A stretch of 51,948 bases of DNA from Vibrio sp. CAU 1672 (lineage in GTDB: Bacteria; Pseudomonadota; Gammaproteobacteria; Enterobacterales; Vibrionaceae), in assembly GCF_029223195.1 (NCBI RefSeq), contig NZ_JARHUF010000016.1:1-51948 (forward strand), read 5' to 3'. The position numbers were made by a program, and so were the translations under genes. A model generated the notes under the pieces. The model was not told the origin of the DNA and did no database searches. It saw only the letters and a program-made list of their open reading frames with translations. Positions 8,412 through 18,524 of the stretch are shown here, piece after piece (within the stretch, counting starts at the first letter, position 1; every line of letters begins with the position of its first letter).

Positions 8412-9015
8412 GGGGCCGGAACACGGCCCGTTATTCATTTTCGCCCATGGCGCGGGTGCGGGTATGGACCACAGCTTCATGGCGGCGGTCGCCCGCGGAC
8501 TGGCTGAGCAGGGAATCCGCGTGGTGCGGTTTAACTTTCCCTATATGATCAAGCGCGCTGAAGATGGCAAGAAGCGCCCGCCCGACCGGGCACCAAAGCT
8601 GCTCGATGCATACCGTGAAGTGATTGCTCACTTTGCCCACCAACCGGTAGTGATTGGCGGCAAATCGATGGGGGGGCGTATGGCCAGCCTATTGGCCGGC
8701 AATGAGCTGGTGGCGGGCGTTGCTTGCTTAGGCTTCCCATTCCATCCACCGGGTAAACCAGAGAACTTCAAAGGACAACATCTGGCCAGCATTGATAAGC
8801 CTACCTTGATCTTACAAGGAGAGCGCGACACATTTGGTAAGCGTGAAGAGTTTGACCAGTTTGTGTTGTCAGATCAGGTTTCAGTGACCTTTTTGCCAGA
8901 TGGGGATCATAGCTTTAAACCGCGTCAACGTTCAGGTTATACCGAAACGGGCAATATTGCTTTGGCGGTCAATCAGTTAGTGGCATTCATTGGTGAGGTA
9001 TACGGTGAAAAGTAA
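8392..9015 (+). CDS. Alpha/beta-hydrolase family protein
   Basis: The 207-aa protein has an alpha/beta-hydrolase fold of the small dienelactone-hydrolase/KANL3-Tex30-like type. Residues 15-25 (FIFAHGAGAGM) form the oxyanion strand-loop. GKSMG (90-94) is the nucleophile elbow with S92. PTLILQGERD and DGDHSF near the end supply the acid and histidine. The substrate is unknown. The ATG at 8392 lies inside the last codons of gcvA (20-base overlap), and longer upstream readings would run within gcvA, so this start is preferred. Its stop overlaps the DUF423 start, indicating translational coupling. Confidence 0.85.
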   Translation: MSQWIVEGPEHGPLFIFAHGAGAGMDHSFMAAVARGLAEQGIRVVRFNFPYMIKRAEDGKKRPPDRAPKLLDAYREVIAHFAHQPVVIGGKSMGGRMASLLAGNELVAGVACLGFPFHPPGKPENFKGQHLASIDKPTLILQGERDTFGKREEFDQFVLSDQVSVTFLPDGDHSFKPRQRSGYTETGNIALAVNQLVAFIGEVYGEK

Positions 9016-9403
9016 GTGGTTACTCGCCTTTAGCGGATTATCCGGTTTAGTCTCCGTTGCTTTGGGGGCTTTTGCCGCGCATGGCTTGCAATCTCGCTTG
9101 TCTCCTTATCTGTCGGGAGTGTTTGAGACCGGCGTTTTGTACCAGTTCATCCATACTTTAGCCATTGCATTATGTGCCGCGCTATTGCTGGTCAATCTCG
9201 GACAAAAAGTACAAAAGTATTTTTTCATCGCGGCAATTTGCTTTATCATCGGCATCTTTTGTTTTAGCGGCAGTCTTTACGCGCTGGCGCTGACAGGCAT
9301 TAAGTGGTTCGGTCCAATCACCCCGCTGGGAGGATTGTTCTTTATGATTGGCTGGTGTCTGTTCTTTTTGGCTGCGTTTACTATCAAAGAGGTCTCCAAG
9401 TGA
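9005..9403 (+). CDS. DUF423 family membrane protein (YgdD-like)
   Basis: Small inner-membrane protein of 132 aa with four hydrophobic helices (about 5-25, 42-62, 72-94 and 100-122) and the family signature LGAFAAHGL near residue 20. Its function is unestablished. In E. coli the orthologue also lies between gcvA and rlmM, supporting identity by position. The GTG at 9005 overlaps the previous stop, and the gene's own TGA overlaps the GTG of rlmM (GTGA), so all three are coupled. Confidence 0.88.
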   Translation: MKSKWLLAFSGLSGLVSVALGAFAAHGLQSRLSPYLSGVFETGVLYQFIHTLAIALCAALLLVNLGQKVQKYFFIAAICFIIGIFCFSGSLYALALTGIKWFGPITPLGGLFFMIGWCLFFLAAFTIKEVSK

Positions 9404-10491
9404 AACAACTAATGCTCTATTGCCGCTCCGGCTTTGAGAAAGAGTGTGCTGGTGAAATTCAGGACAAAGCGACACAGCTGGAAGTGTATGGCTTTCCGCG
9501 GGTGAAGAAGAACTCAGGTTATGTTGTCTTTGAGTGTTACCAGGATGGAGACGCGGACAAGCTGGCCAAAGGCCTGGATTTTAGCTCTTTGATTTTTGCC
9601 CGGCAGATGTTTGCGGTTGCAGCAGAGTTTGAAGCGCTACCGAGTGACGACCGCATCAGCCCGATCCTGGCTGAACTGGCGCAAGTCGAGGGCTTCCCGC
9701 GTTGTGGTGATCTGCGTATCGAAACCCCGGATACCAACGAGGCGAAAGAGCTGCTGAAGTTCTGCCGTAAGTTTACCGTGCCGATGCGTCAGGCGCTGCG
9801 CGGCAAAGGCCTGATGTGGGATAAAGACAATGCCAAGAAGCCGGTCTTACACATTTGCTTTGTCGCACCGGGCCACTGTTACGTCGGTTACTCATACCCG
9901 GGCAATAATTCGCAGTTCTTTATGGGGATTCCTCGCCTGAAGTTCCCGGCGGATGCGCCAAGCCGCTCTACCCTGAAACTGGAAGAGGCTTTCCATGTGT
10001 TTATCCCCCGTGATGAGTGGGATGAGCGTCTTGCTCCGGGAATGTGGGGCGTGGATCTGGGGGCGTGTCCGGGCGGCTGGACTTACCAACTGGTCAAGCG
10101 TTCTATGTTCGTTCACTGCGTTGATAACGGCATGATGGCAGACAGCCTGATGGAAACCGGCCAGATCAAACACCACATGGTCGATGGCTTTAAGTTTGAG
10201 CCAGACCGTAAGAACGTAACCTGGATTGTGTGTGATATGGTTGAGAAGCCAGCTCGCGTTGCGCACCTGATGGGGGAATGGCTCATCAAAGGCTGGGCTA
10301 AAGAGGCGCTGTTCAATCTCAAGCTGCCGATGAAGGGCCGTTACGATGAAGTATTGCAGGATATTGAGAACCTGAAGTTGTTCCTGATCGACAACAAAGT
10401 CAAGTTCAAGCTGCAAGCCAAGCACCTGTATCATGATCGGGAAGAGATCACGGTGCATATCCAGTGTCTGTCAAACATCTCGCCACATTAA
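9400..10491 (+). CDS. rlmM: 23S rRNA 2'-O-ribose C2498 methyltransferase
   Basis: S-adenosylmethionine-dependent enzyme acting on C2498 of 23S rRNA. Starting at the GTG of a GTGA overlap gives 363 aa, close to the 366 of E. coli. An N-terminal THUMP-like region begins [16 protein letters not shown], and the RrmJ-type methyltransferase domain contains [16 protein letters not shown] (about residue 216), the cofactor loop. The motif IVCDMVEKP corresponds to the catalytic-region aspartate and [11 protein letters not shown] to the catalytic lysine. A longer reading into the previous gene is rejected because it would cover DUF423. Confidence 0.95.
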   Translation: MKQLMLYCRSGFEKECAGEIQDKATQLEVYGFPRVKKNSGYVVFECYQDGDADKLAKGLDFSSLIFARQMFAVAAEFEALPSDDRISPILAELAQVEGFPRCGDLRIETPDTNEAKELLKFCRKFTVPMRQALRGKGLMWDKDNAKKPVLHICFVAPGHCYVGYSYPGNNSQFFMGIPRLKFPADAPSRSTLKLEEAFHVFIPRDEWDERLAPGMWGVDLGACPGGWTYQLVKRSMFVHCVDNGMMADSLMETGQIKHHMVDGFKFEPDRKNVTWIVCDMVEKPARVAHLMGEWLIKGWAKEALFNLKLPMKGRYDEVLQDIENLKLFLIDNKVKFKLQAKHLYHDREEITVHIQCLSNISPH

Positions 10492-10492
10492 T

Positions 10493-10520
10493 AAAAAAGC
10501 TCCTGTCAGGAGCTTTTTTA
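10493..10520. terminator. Bidirectional terminator between rlmM and xni
   Basis: AAAAAAGCTCCTG/CAGGAGCTTTTTT: perfect stem with A/T tracts on both sides, between convergent genes. Confidence 0.9.
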
Positions 10521-10544
10521 CTATTCCAGCCTTGCCACCCGGCA

Positions 10545-11327
10545 TCATGCCTTCTGATTTGGACCGTTAAAGCGAATATCTTGCAGATTAAAGCCCAGTT
10601 CAATATCGCATTTTAATGCGGCAATCCGTTTGCATACCCGTGCGGAATCAATGTGCTCTTCCAGCTTCTTGCGGTATTTGGGAGCCAGCTCTTCACTGGC
10701 GTAAGCCGCTTCTATATCGGCAAACTTAGTCAGGATCTCCTTCGCCGCTTTGGGGCCGATACCCGGCACCCCCGGCACCTGACTGGAGCTGATCCCGGTT
10801 AATCCCCAGTAATCGGCAAGCTGAGTTGGTTTTACACCAAACTCTTGTTCAATAAAGGGTTCATCCAGCCAGCGGTGCTGAAAGTAATCACGAATTTGCA
10901 GGGTAGGCGACAGCAACTGACAGTAGCCTTTATCGGTCGAGACAATGGTGACTTTTTCGCCATGGCTGGCAACTTTGCTGGCCAGGGTTGCGACCAAATC
11001 ATCTGCCTCATCACCTTCGGAGAGCAGTGAATCGATGCCCAGTTCCCACCAGGCTTGCTGGATGGCATCCAGGCCCTGCATCAGCGGCTCTGGCATCGGC
11101 TTACGGTTTTGCTTGTACTCGGGCAAGATTTCTGCACGCCAGCCGCGATCCTGCAGGTGGTGATCAAACACGGCAATGATGTGGGTCGGCTGGGCCTCAG
11201 AAAGGATCCGTTGCAGGGTTCTTTGGGTAGTGGAGATGGTTCTTGCTATGTCGCTGGGATCGGGCTGGGCAGAATGCACACGGCGGATCAAGTTAAGGGC
11301 ATCAATGATAACAAGATGAATAGACAT
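10545..11327 (-). CDS. xni: Flap endonuclease Xni (ExoIX)
   Basis: Protein of the FEN/5'-3' exonuclease family, 260 aa. Near the N-terminus IIDALNLIRRVH supplies the first metal aspartate; EGDEADDLVATLA and VSTDKGYCQLL carry the central aspartates; and GVPGIGPKAAKEIL is the helix-hairpin-helix. The polymerase domains of PolA are absent. The conserved lysine region and length agree with Xni. It follows ppnN on the same strand after a hairpin, so it may have its own promoter. Confidence 0.93.
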   Translation of the reverse strand: MSIHLVIIDALNLIRRVHSAQPDPSDIARTISTTQRTLQRILSEAQPTHIIAVFDHHLQDRGWRAEILPEYKQNRKPMPEPLMQGLDAIQQAWWELGIDSLLSEGDEADDLVATLASKVASHGEKVTIVSTDKGYCQLLSPTLQIRDYFQHRWLDEPFIEQEFGVKPTQLADYWGLTGISSSQVPGVPGIGPKAAKEILTKFADIEAAYASEELAPKYRKKLEEHIDSARVCKRIAALKCDIELGFNLQDIRFNGPNQKA

Positions 11328-11341
11328 AGTGACTTAGCAAC

Positions 11342-11362
11342 AAAAGGGGCTCAATGGCCCCT
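11342..11362 (-). terminator. Likely terminator of ppnN
   Basis: AGGGGC/GCCCCT stem (11345-11350 and 11357-11362), followed on the minus strand by TTTTG. The short T-run suggests modest efficiency, allowing some read-through into xni. Confidence 0.6.
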
Positions 11363-11384
11363 AGTGTAACCAATCATGATGTGA

Positions 11385-12764
11385 CTAGCGACTACCATTT
11401 GTCAGCAGGTGGGCGATTTGATAGCAGGGCACGTAGTCACTGCCTCCGGGGAGTTTCATCCGCTGCTGCCGGACGAAGTCTAGCAGTAGCCGATCCAGCT
11501 TTTTCATCAGTATCGGGTCACCATGAATAGTGAACGGTCCCTGACGCTCGATTTCGCGGATCCCCTCGGCTTTGACGTTGCCTGCCACAATACCGGAGAA
11601 GGCCCGGCGCAGGTTCGCCGCCAGTACTTGCGGTGCCTGATTGAGGTTTAAATCCAGGCCGGCCATCGATTCATGGTTGGGCTCGAACGGCAACTGAAAT
11701 TCAGGTTCGATTTTCAGCGACCAGTTAAAGCTGTAGGCATCGCCTTTGAGTTTGCGGTGCTCGCGCACCTCGAATGTGCCTTGCTTCATTACGCGGGCGA
11801 CCTGAGCCGGATCATCGATGATGATTTGATAGTGTTTGCGTCCTTCTTCACCTAGCGTGTCACCAATAAAGTCATCAATTGAGCGGAAATAGGCTTCACT
11901 CTCTTTGGGGCCGGTCAGGATGATCGGCATCGGGTTGTGCTGGTTATCCGGATGCATCATGATCCCCAGCACATACAGCAGCTCTTCAGCGGTTCCCGGT
12001 CCACCGGGGAAGATCACGATGCCGTGTGCCATGCGTAAAAACGCTTCCAGGCGCTTTTCAATGTCTGGCATGATCACCAGTTCGTTAACAATCGGGTTTG
12101 GCGGTTCAGCAGCGATAATCGAAGGCTCGGTCAGGCCGAGGTAACGCTGATCGTTGTAACGCTGTTTGGCGTGGCCGATCGCTGCGCCTTTCATTGGCCC
12201 TTCCATTGCGCCCGGACCACAGCCAGTACAGATGTTGAGCTCGCGCAACCCCAGTTGGCTGCCGACTTCGCGGGTATACTGGTATTCGGTTGCGTTGATC
12301 GAATGGCCGCCCCAGCACACGACCAGGTTCGGGTCGATACCGGGGGTCAACGCGCCGGCATTGCGTAAGATGCCAAACACCAGGTTAGTAATGTGGGTGG
12401 CGTTGGTCAGGTTAAGGCGTTGATTGTCTGCCAGATGCATATTGACATAGACGATGTCACGCAGCACAGCAAACAAGTGCTCCTGGATCCCTTTGATGAT
12501 TTCACCATCGACGAATGCGTGCTCCGGTGGGTTGATCAGTTCCAGTTTGATGCCGCGTTCACGACGCACCACGTTGACATCAAACGACTGGTATTTATCG
12601 AGCAACTCCTTTGAGTTGTCGGTATGGCTGCCAGAGTTGAGCACGGCCAGCGTGCAATTGCGATAGAGCTGGTAAAGTTCACTGGATGCGGTTTTTTTCA
12701 GGCGCTCAACTTCCAGTTGTGATAGCAGATCCATGCTACCTGCGGGGCTTATATGGGTGATCAT
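11385..12764 (-). CDS. ppnN: Nucleotide 5'-monophosphate nucleosidase (YgdH/PpnN)
   Basis: Hydrolyses the N-glycosidic bond of purine and pyrimidine nucleoside monophosphates in salvage; in E. coli it is activated by (p)ppGpp. The 459 aa agree with PpnN. Features are an N-terminal domain, the LOG-type core [20 protein letters not shown] (about residue 182) and [13 protein letters not shown] (about 253), the hallmark PGGxGTxxE of this fold, and a C-terminal regulatory domain. A strong AAGGAGG site precedes the ATG. Confidence 0.95.
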   Translation of the reverse strand: MITHISPAGSMDLLSQLEVERLKKTASSELYQLYRNCTLAVLNSGSHTDNSKELLDKYQSFDVNVVRRERGIKLELINPPEHAFVDGEIIKGIQEHLFAVLRDIVYVNMHLADNQRLNLTNATHITNLVFGILRNAGALTPGIDPNLVVCWGGHSINATEYQYTREVGSQLGLRELNICTGCGPGAMEGPMKGAAIGHAKQRYNDQRYLGLTEPSIIAAEPPNPIVNELVIMPDIEKRLEAFLRMAHGIVIFPGGPGTAEELLYVLGIMMHPDNQHNPMPIILTGPKESEAYFRSIDDFIGDTLGEEGRKHYQIIIDDPAQVARVMKQGTFEVREHRKLKGDAYSFNWSLKIEPEFQLPFEPNHESMAGLDLNLNQAPQVLAANLRRAFSGIVAGNVKAEGIREIERQGPFTIHGDPILMKKLDRLLLDFVRQQRMKLPGGSDYVPCYQIAHLLTNGSR

Positions 12765-12978
12765 AAGGCCTCCTTAATCTTGCAATCGGTGGGAAACGCG
12801 CGCTCAACAGGAACTTGATACAGATTGATTATACGGATGAGGCGCTAACAATGTGTTAACACTTTAGCAGATTAAAAGTATAGAAATGTGATAAGTCGTT
12901 GATTTTTGACGGATATATGCTCACATTCAACCCTAGTAAGGTTTGTTTGCTGGTTTTTTGTTCGAAAGTGAAAGCTGA

Positions 12979-14544
12979 TCAGCTCCAGCTTTGCTGATTG
13001 TTACCACGTTGTTTGGTTTCTTTCAGCATTTTGCCCAGCCGGTCCAGCACATACTCAGGATTATCCGAGTCTTGAAAGCCACAGGAAACCGCAGTCAGGG
13101 TGATCATGATGTTTTGTTCGCGGAACTTAAACGGTAGCTGGCTGACATCATGCTGGATGCCTTTCATCAGGTTGAGGGTATATTCTTCGCTTTGCTCGGG
13201 GATCAAAATAATAAACTCTTCTCCGCCAAAGCGGGCGACGGTATCCGTATCGGAAATTCGCTTTTTAATCGTCCGGGCGATGATCTTGAGGGCTTTGTCA
13301 CCCGCCGTATAGCCGTAACTGTCATTGACGGCTTTGAAATTATCCACATCCAACATGATCACACGCAGGTTGTTCTGCGAGCGGATCCAGCGTCGGTATT
13401 CGAACTCCAGGCGATCATTAAAGGCCGTGCGGTTGTACACCTTGGTCAGAGGATCCTGCAGCATACGCTGGGCCTGATCTTCCAGGCGACGACGATAATC
13501 CTGAGTGGTCTCAAATACGGCTTCCAACTGGTTTTTGGCGTAATTGAGGCGTTCCTGCAGCGCCTGTTCTCGTTCTTCGGCCATTTTTAACCGTTCGGTT
13601 AGTGAGGCCATCTGAGCCAGATGGGGGGATATTTCATCTTTCAGACTGACGAGGTCCTGAGCCTGTGCGATGCTTTGCTGGCTCCGGCTCACCAGAGCGC
13701 TCAACTCGTTGTTGAGTTCTTCACGATGGGCAAAGTAGTTGTGGTGTTGATCGACGTTCTGCTGGCTTGTCTTTAAGTTGGCGGCCAGTGAGGTATTCAG
13801 CTGGGTTAAAAACTGCTCTGAGGTGTGGCGTTCATTTTTGGTCGCTTCCACCACCAGTTTTAGCGTTTGTAACATCAGCTCGAGTAGCGATTCAGAGCTG
13901 ACACCTAACAGCAGTTTGGCTCGGATATCAAACAGTTGCTCTCCGGATTCGCCCTCAAAATCGAGCTCAGTGATGGTATGCTGTAGCTCGCTTGCCAGAC
14001 AGTCTAGCTGGGATTTATCTGGGGAGTATTCCAGTTCGGTTAAATTGAGCCTGGAGTTGGTGGTGATGATTTTTACCGCTCGCTCATAGATACTGAGCAG
14101 CTTAGTGGCTTGATCAATCTTTTTACCGCTGTGGATTTCAGAGAAACTCATCAGGTTGCGCAGGTCACGCTTAAGCTGGGCCGGTAAGCCAGTGACGCGT
14201 TGTAGCGTTTCGCTGCTGTGCTTGAGCTGCTCATCCAGATAGCTGGTTTGTTTATCCATGGTCACTGATTGCTGCCGGAGCATCCTTTCTAATACCGCCA
14301 GGCGAGGGATCAGGGCGCAGACATCCTTCTGATGCTCCAGTTCCTGCTGGATCTCGCGCAGGTAGCTGGTCATTTTATCGTCCGAGCCTTGATAGGCAGA
14401 AGACAACGATGCCACAACACGTTTGAGAACTTGTTGCTCCCGCTTGAACTTGAGCGAGTTGTCACGATGCATTAGCCTGAGCTGATCAAGTTGGCAACTC
14501 AACTGGTGAAGCTGTGACTGAATATCGGTTTCCAAGATTCCCAT
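12979..14544 (-). CDS. Soluble GGDEF diguanylate cyclase
   Basis: 521 aa from the ATG at 14544; a TTG at 14580 would add 12 residues. The N-terminal 350 residues are predicted helical and coiled-coil with no membrane segment. The C-terminal 160 form a GGDEF domain with all catalytic marks: DPLTKVYNR, LDVDNFKAVNDSYGYTAGD and GGEEF, so it should make c-di-GMP from two GTP. The inhibitory RxxD I-site five residues upstream is SDTD, lacking the arginine, so product feedback is likely lost. It follows the TPR/degenerate-GGDEF gene by about 100 bases on the same strand and is probably its co-transcribed effector. Confidence 0.9.
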   Translation of the reverse strand: MGILETDIQSQLHQLSCQLDQLRLMHRDNSLKFKREQQVLKRVVASLSSAYQGSDDKMTSYLREIQQELEHQKDVCALIPRLAVLERMLRQQSVTMDKQTSYLDEQLKHSSETLQRVTGLPAQLKRDLRNLMSFSEIHSGKKIDQATKLLSIYERAVKIITTNSRLNLTELEYSPDKSQLDCLASELQHTITELDFEGESGEQLFDIRAKLLLGVSSESLLELMLQTLKLVVEATKNERHTSEQFLTQLNTSLAANLKTSQQNVDQHHNYFAHREELNNELSALVSRSQQSIAQAQDLVSLKDEISPHLAQMASLTERLKMAEEREQALQERLNYAKNQLEAVFETTQDYRRRLEDQAQRMLQDPLTKVYNRTAFNDRLEFEYRRWIRSQNNLRVIMLDVDNFKAVNDSYGYTAGDKALKIIARTIKKRISDTDTVARFGGEEFIILIPEQSEEYTLNLMKGIQHDVSQLPFKFREQNIMITLTAVSCGFQDSDNPEYVLDRLGKMLKETKQRGNNQQSWS

Positions 14545-14642
14545 GTGACGACTGAGGTTAAGTCCATGTACTGCTAACAATTATCAGATAATAACAAAAA
14601 ACCTTATAACGTGATCAGTCAAGACGCTCAACTGGTCTGTAA

Positions 14643-16925
14643 TTAGCCACTTTTTAATATTTTTTTGATGTCATCCTCATTCTTGTACGATGAGTGGATT
14701 TTTATTAAGCCTTGATTGATCGCATGTTTACATGCCGTTCGGATATCTTGGGTGGCAAAACTGGCGGCCGGAGCATTATCAATCGCTTTGAGGAAAATCC
14801 AATGACTCTGTTTGTCTTTGAGGCTGACTTCCCGGGCAATATGGGTGGCCAGGAGCAGCAAATCAAGCAACTCTTCATCATTGATTGCGGTATAGGCGCG
14901 CGGCAGGAACGGGTAATCGCTGATGCCCATGCGGATAGTGCGGTTGACATGATGCTCGCGGGCGAACTCATCGACCCAGTTTTGAAACTTCTTAAACATC
15001 ACCTCGGCAGAGGCATTACGGTCGGCGTTAGGTTCGATGTAGAGTAAATTTGCATCAGAGAAGTGATACAAACGGCTCGGTTTTTCGATTTTGGCTGCCA
15101 GGAACTCTCCAAAAGCACGTTCCAGTTCCAGTCCGGCTTTATAACCATTCTGGACATACATGCTGCGCAAGAAGGGCAGATCAATCATCACGAAACGTAA
15201 ACGGTCGTTGAGTGGCTCATGGATTAGCTCGCCCATCTGCCACTGCTCGAAGTTGTCACTCGACTTTTTCAGTGAACGCGAAAGTTTGGCGTTGAGCATC
15301 CTTAGATTGCGCAGGCGCGATCGGGAGTGGGTAAACAGGTCATTGCGCAACTTATTAATTTCGACACTCTGACGTTGCATGATGACGCCCCGGCGCATGA
15401 TAAACAGGAACATGATCAGTGCAGTGATAAACAGTGCGAAGGAAATGTTCTGGAATTTGCGGTGTTCTTGCTCCACCTGCGTGAGCTTTTCAGCCTGTCC
15501 GGCATAATGGATGGTTTGTTCGGCAAATTCTTTTTGCTGACGGAACGCATCTTCACTGATCTGGTTTAGTTGCCGCTGTTCAAGCTTGACCAGGTTGGTG
15601 TACTTCTTATACGCCTGTAGTGAGTTGCGATACTGGTTGGCTTGCTCATATCCCAACGCCAGCAACCGATAAGACTGCTGTTTGATCTGACTATTGTTGT
15701 TAAAGTCTTCCTCACTCAGTTCAAGTGCTTTCTGCGCATTTTTGATTACTTTGTCACCATCACTTTGATGGTAAGCCAGTCCGGCGGTGAGCAATGCCGC
15801 CTGCGCTTCAAGGTGGGGTAGCTTAGCGTATTCCAGCAGAGTTAGTGAACGTTCCAGATATTGTTCGGCCAACACATAGTTATACAGTTGCAGGTAAGTG
15901 GCGGCTAAACTGAGCCTGATTTTGACGGTGCGCTCAATGTTTTTACTGGTGGTGTTATGATCCAGTACGTTGAAATAGTGCACTAAAGCAAGGTTGTACT
16001 TTCCCTGATGAAAATAAATATCGCCCATTTGTTCCAGTACATCGGCCAGGATCGGCGAATTTGGGTAGGCATCGTAAAAGTCGGCGGCCTGAGACAGGTG
16101 ATCAAGCGCTTTATCCAGCACCCTGCGTTCCCGGAACAGACGGGCCAGGAGACGGTTGACTTTGGCCAGGCGAACGCTGTTGTCGCTTTCAATCGACTGC
16201 CAGTAAGCGAATAAGAGTTCCGAAAGGGCGAGATTATACTTCTTATAGGTGAGATAAAACTCACCAACGGCGGTGTGGTAGTCGATTCTAGTGATGTCAG
16301 AGCGGTTATTGGTCAGCATCGTCTGGGCTTGACTGTACCAGTTCTGGGCGTCAGTCATGTCGCCGCGATGGGAGGTAAGCAATGCACGTTGCATGATCAG
16401 CCGGTAGTGAATGCTGCCGGCTCTTTGCAGTGCTGGCGGGGTTTGCTCCAGTGAAGTCTGGATCGCGTCTAATCCCTGTTCACCGGCTAAGTAGTCGCGG
16501 TTGCTCATCCAGAGTAATTGATTCCGCATCAGTTTTACGTCCAGCTCTTGGTACGGCAACTGGTAATCAACGGCCAGCTGTAAGGCTTGATCCAGCTGGG
16601 TGACGGCGGCGGCGACGTTACCCAGCGTATACTCCGCCTGGGCAATAATTTTATGCGCTTCGATGCTGCTGGTCGGGGTGCGAACACTGCGGTCGGCCTC
16701 TTCACGTGACATTGACGATGGGCTGCCATTTTCTAGTCGTTCGGTCAGTTCTCGTTGAGACAGATAGTTACTGGCGGCCTTTTTGGCGCGAGTAGGCTCT
16801 ATCTCAGCCAGTTGTTGTGCTTCATTGAGTAATACCGAAGATAAAATGGTCGCGTGCAGCGGCTGGGCCAGGAAAAAACAGCACAGGCCAATGAATGTGC
16901 ACCAACGCGAACGATCCCAAAGCAT
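14643..16925 (-). CDS. TPR-repeat membrane protein with degenerate GGDEF domain
   Basis: 760 aa. A signal peptide or signal anchor (about 8-25, ending ATILS) comes first. Repeated TPR-type helix pairs follow over about 90-450 (for example LADVLEQMGDIYFHQGKYNL and LLALGYEQANQYRNSLQAY). Then a coiled coil, one transmembrane helix (about 494-511, SFALFITALIMFLFIM), and a cytoplasmic domain of about 240 residues. The last region resembles GGDEF (DRLRFVMIDLPFL, later FSDANLLYI) but the signature is SDANL, so cyclase activity is not expected. I infer a periplasmic sensor transmitting to the cyclase gene that follows. What it senses is unknown. Confidence 0.75.
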   Translation of the reverse strand: MLWDRSRWCTFIGLCCFFLAQPLHATILSSVLLNEAQQLAEIEPTRAKKAASNYLSQRELTERLENGSPSSMSREEADRSVRTPTSSIEAHKIIAQAEYTLGNVAAAVTQLDQALQLAVDYQLPYQELDVKLMRNQLLWMSNRDYLAGEQGLDAIQTSLEQTPPALQRAGSIHYRLIMQRALLTSHRGDMTDAQNWYSQAQTMLTNNRSDITRIDYHTAVGEFYLTYKKYNLALSELLFAYWQSIESDNSVRLAKVNRLLARLFRERRVLDKALDHLSQAADFYDAYPNSPILADVLEQMGDIYFHQGKYNLALVHYFNVLDHNTTSKNIERTVKIRLSLAATYLQLYNYVLAEQYLERSLTLLEYAKLPHLEAQAALLTAGLAYHQSDGDKVIKNAQKALELSEEDFNNNSQIKQQSYRLLALGYEQANQYRNSLQAYKKYTNLVKLEQRQLNQISEDAFRQQKEFAEQTIHYAGQAEKLTQVEQEHRKFQNISFALFITALIMFLFIMRRGVIMQRQSVEINKLRNDLFTHSRSRLRNLRMLNAKLSRSLKKSSDNFEQWQMGELIHEPLNDRLRFVMIDLPFLRSMYVQNGYKAGLELERAFGEFLAAKIEKPSRLYHFSDANLLYIEPNADRNASAEVMFKKFQNWVDEFAREHHVNRTIRMGISDYPFLPRAYTAINDEELLDLLLLATHIAREVSLKDKQSHWIFLKAIDNAPAASFATQDIRTACKHAINQGLIKIHSSYKNEDDIKKILKSG

Positions 16926-16979
16926 TCTTTCGTTCCCTCGAACAGTGTCGTTTAACTACAGGTGATAGTAGCATGCCTA

Positions 16980-17019
16980 AAAAAGAAAAACGTCCAGTAA
17001 TCCAATTGATTACTGGACG
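16980..17019 (-). terminator. Rho-independent terminator of queF
   Basis: CGTCCAGTAATC/GATTACTGGACG 12-base perfect stem (16991-17002 and 17008-17019), followed on the minus strand by TTTTTCTTTTT. Confidence 0.92.
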
Positions 17020-17039
17020 CCATCGTTAACTTGCCGGCT

Positions 17040-17885
17040 TTACTGACGGGCCATGCGGTGGTTGTTGGCTGGCTTATCTTGCTCGGTAGAGCGATACGGG
17101 TTGATGTCCAGCCCGCCACGGCGAGTATAACGCGCAAATACGGTTAGTTTGCTCGGCTGGCAGTAGGTCATCAAGTCGGTAAAGATGCGTTCAACACACT
17201 GTTCGTGAAACTCATTGTGTTCGCGGAACGACACCAGGTAACGCAGCAGTTTTTCCCGGTCGATTTTCGCTCCCTGATAACGGATTTCGACACTGCCCCA
17301 ATCCGGCTGGTTGGTGATCAGGCAGTTGGATTTCAGTAGATGGCTGTGCAGGACTTCGTCCACCTGTTCGCTACCGGCCGCACCTTCCAGTAAAGAGGCA
17401 TCAAAATCGTAGCCGGCGATTTCAATATCCTGATCATCAATGCAGTCACCTTGCATGGTGACGATTGGCTGGTTGGTGTAGTGACTGACCGGGTTTACTT
17501 CCACGATGACGGGTTCACCTGCACAGGCGGACAGGTCTTGAGTTAATCGTTCAGTGACCTCATCCCAGCTGGCAAAACGGGTTTGGTTGTAGCTGTTGAG
17601 GTAAAGCTTGAACGATTTAGATTCAATCAGATTGGCGCTGGTGGCCGGGATATAGACTTCGCCGATCGCGACTTGTGGCAGCCCTTTGCTGTTCAACCAG
17701 GAAAGCTCATACAGTGTCCAGATATCGTGACCGACAAACGGCAGCGTCTCGCCCAGGTTAAGGTCATCACGGTTCAGGCTGCGTGGAACCGGTTGCAGCA
17801 AGCTGGCGTCGTACTGGTTGGCGTATTCGGTCTTCTTACCCAGCGTTAGCCCGCTCAGCTCTTTGGCATCAGAATATTTGCTCAT
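17040..17885 (-). CDS. queF: NADPH-dependent 7-cyano-7-deazaguanine reductase
   Basis: Reduces preQ0 to preQ1 in queuosine synthesis (tRNA wobble modification). It is the long, tandem T-fold QueF type: 281 aa, one less than E. coli. The NADPH/substrate signature is [17 protein letters not shown] (about residue 89). The catalytic cysteine lies in [14 protein letters not shown] (about 190), with FHEQCVERI downstream as the substrate-binding HE pair. It is transcribed divergently from syd, an arrangement shared with E. coli. Confidence 0.97.
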   Translation of the reverse strand: MSKYSDAKELSGLTLGKKTEYANQYDASLLQPVPRSLNRDDLNLGETLPFVGHDIWTLYELSWLNSKGLPQVAIGEVYIPATSANLIESKSFKLYLNSYNQTRFASWDEVTERLTQDLSACAGEPVIVEVNPVSHYTNQPIVTMQGDCIDDQDIEIAGYDFDASLLEGAAGSEQVDEVLHSHLLKSNCLITNQPDWGSVEIRYQGAKIDREKLLRYLVSFREHNEFHEQCVERIFTDLMTYCQPSKLTVFARYTRRGGLDINPYRSTEQDKPANNHRMARQ

Positions 17886-17976
17886 ACTTTCGGATCATTT
17901 TCGATTAGAATGAGGTGAATTTTACTCAATCCGCTGCTTAAATGCCATCCGGCAGACAATGAATTAGGAGACCTTC

Positions 17977-18522
17977 ATGACCCAAACTGTGACTCAGGCG
18001 CTACAAGATTTCAGCCTGCGCTACCAAAACGCCTGGCAAGAGACGCACCATGAGCTGCCTCGCAGTGCCGAGTTGGCGGATCTGGTCTCTCCTTGTGTGG
18101 AGGAAAAGCGTGAAGGTTCGGTATGGTGGAAAGTGTGCCCACGTGAAACCATGGCGGATTTTACTAATGTTGAAAATGCGATTGAGTTAACCCTGCATGA
18201 TGACATTAAAGCGTTTTATGGCTCGCAGTACAGCGCCGACATGGAGGCTACGTGGCAGGGCAACGGCTTAACCCTGCTGCAGGTCTGGAGCGACGACGAC
18301 TTTGTCCGCTTGCAGGAAAATATCCTCGGTCACTTGGTGACTCAGCGTCGGCTGAAACTGAAACCTACCGTATTTATTGCCGCCACGGATGCCGAACTGG
18401 ACGTGATTTCTATCTGTAATCTGACCGGTAACGTGATTTTGGAGCGTCTCGGTACCAGTCAGCGCGATGTGCTGGCAGACAACGTCAGTGAGTTCCTGAA
18501 CAAACTGGAAGCGGCGGTATAA
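17977..18522 (+). CDS. syd: SecY-interacting protein Syd
   Basis: Soluble, acidic protein that binds SecY at the cytoplasmic membrane face; its exact role is thought to be quality control of the translocon. The 181 aa equal the E. coli length. Conserved family sequence includes [11 protein letters not shown] (about 47) and the C-terminal [17 protein letters not shown]. The ATG is supported by TAGGAG. The next gene begins two bases after the stop. Confidence 0.95.
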   Translation: MTQTVTQALQDFSLRYQNAWQETHHELPRSAELADLVSPCVEEKREGSVWWKVCPRETMADFTNVENAIELTLHDDIKAFYGSQYSADMEATWQGNGLTLLQVWSDDDFVRLQENILGHLVTQRRLKLKPTVFIAATDAELDVISICNLTGNVILERLGTSQRDVLADNVSEFLNKLEAAV

Positions 18523-18524
18523 GC

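Noticed and set aside
9892..10458. 188-codon open frame on the minus strand
   Set aside because: Antisense to the conserved methyltransferase domain of rlmM; no independent signal.
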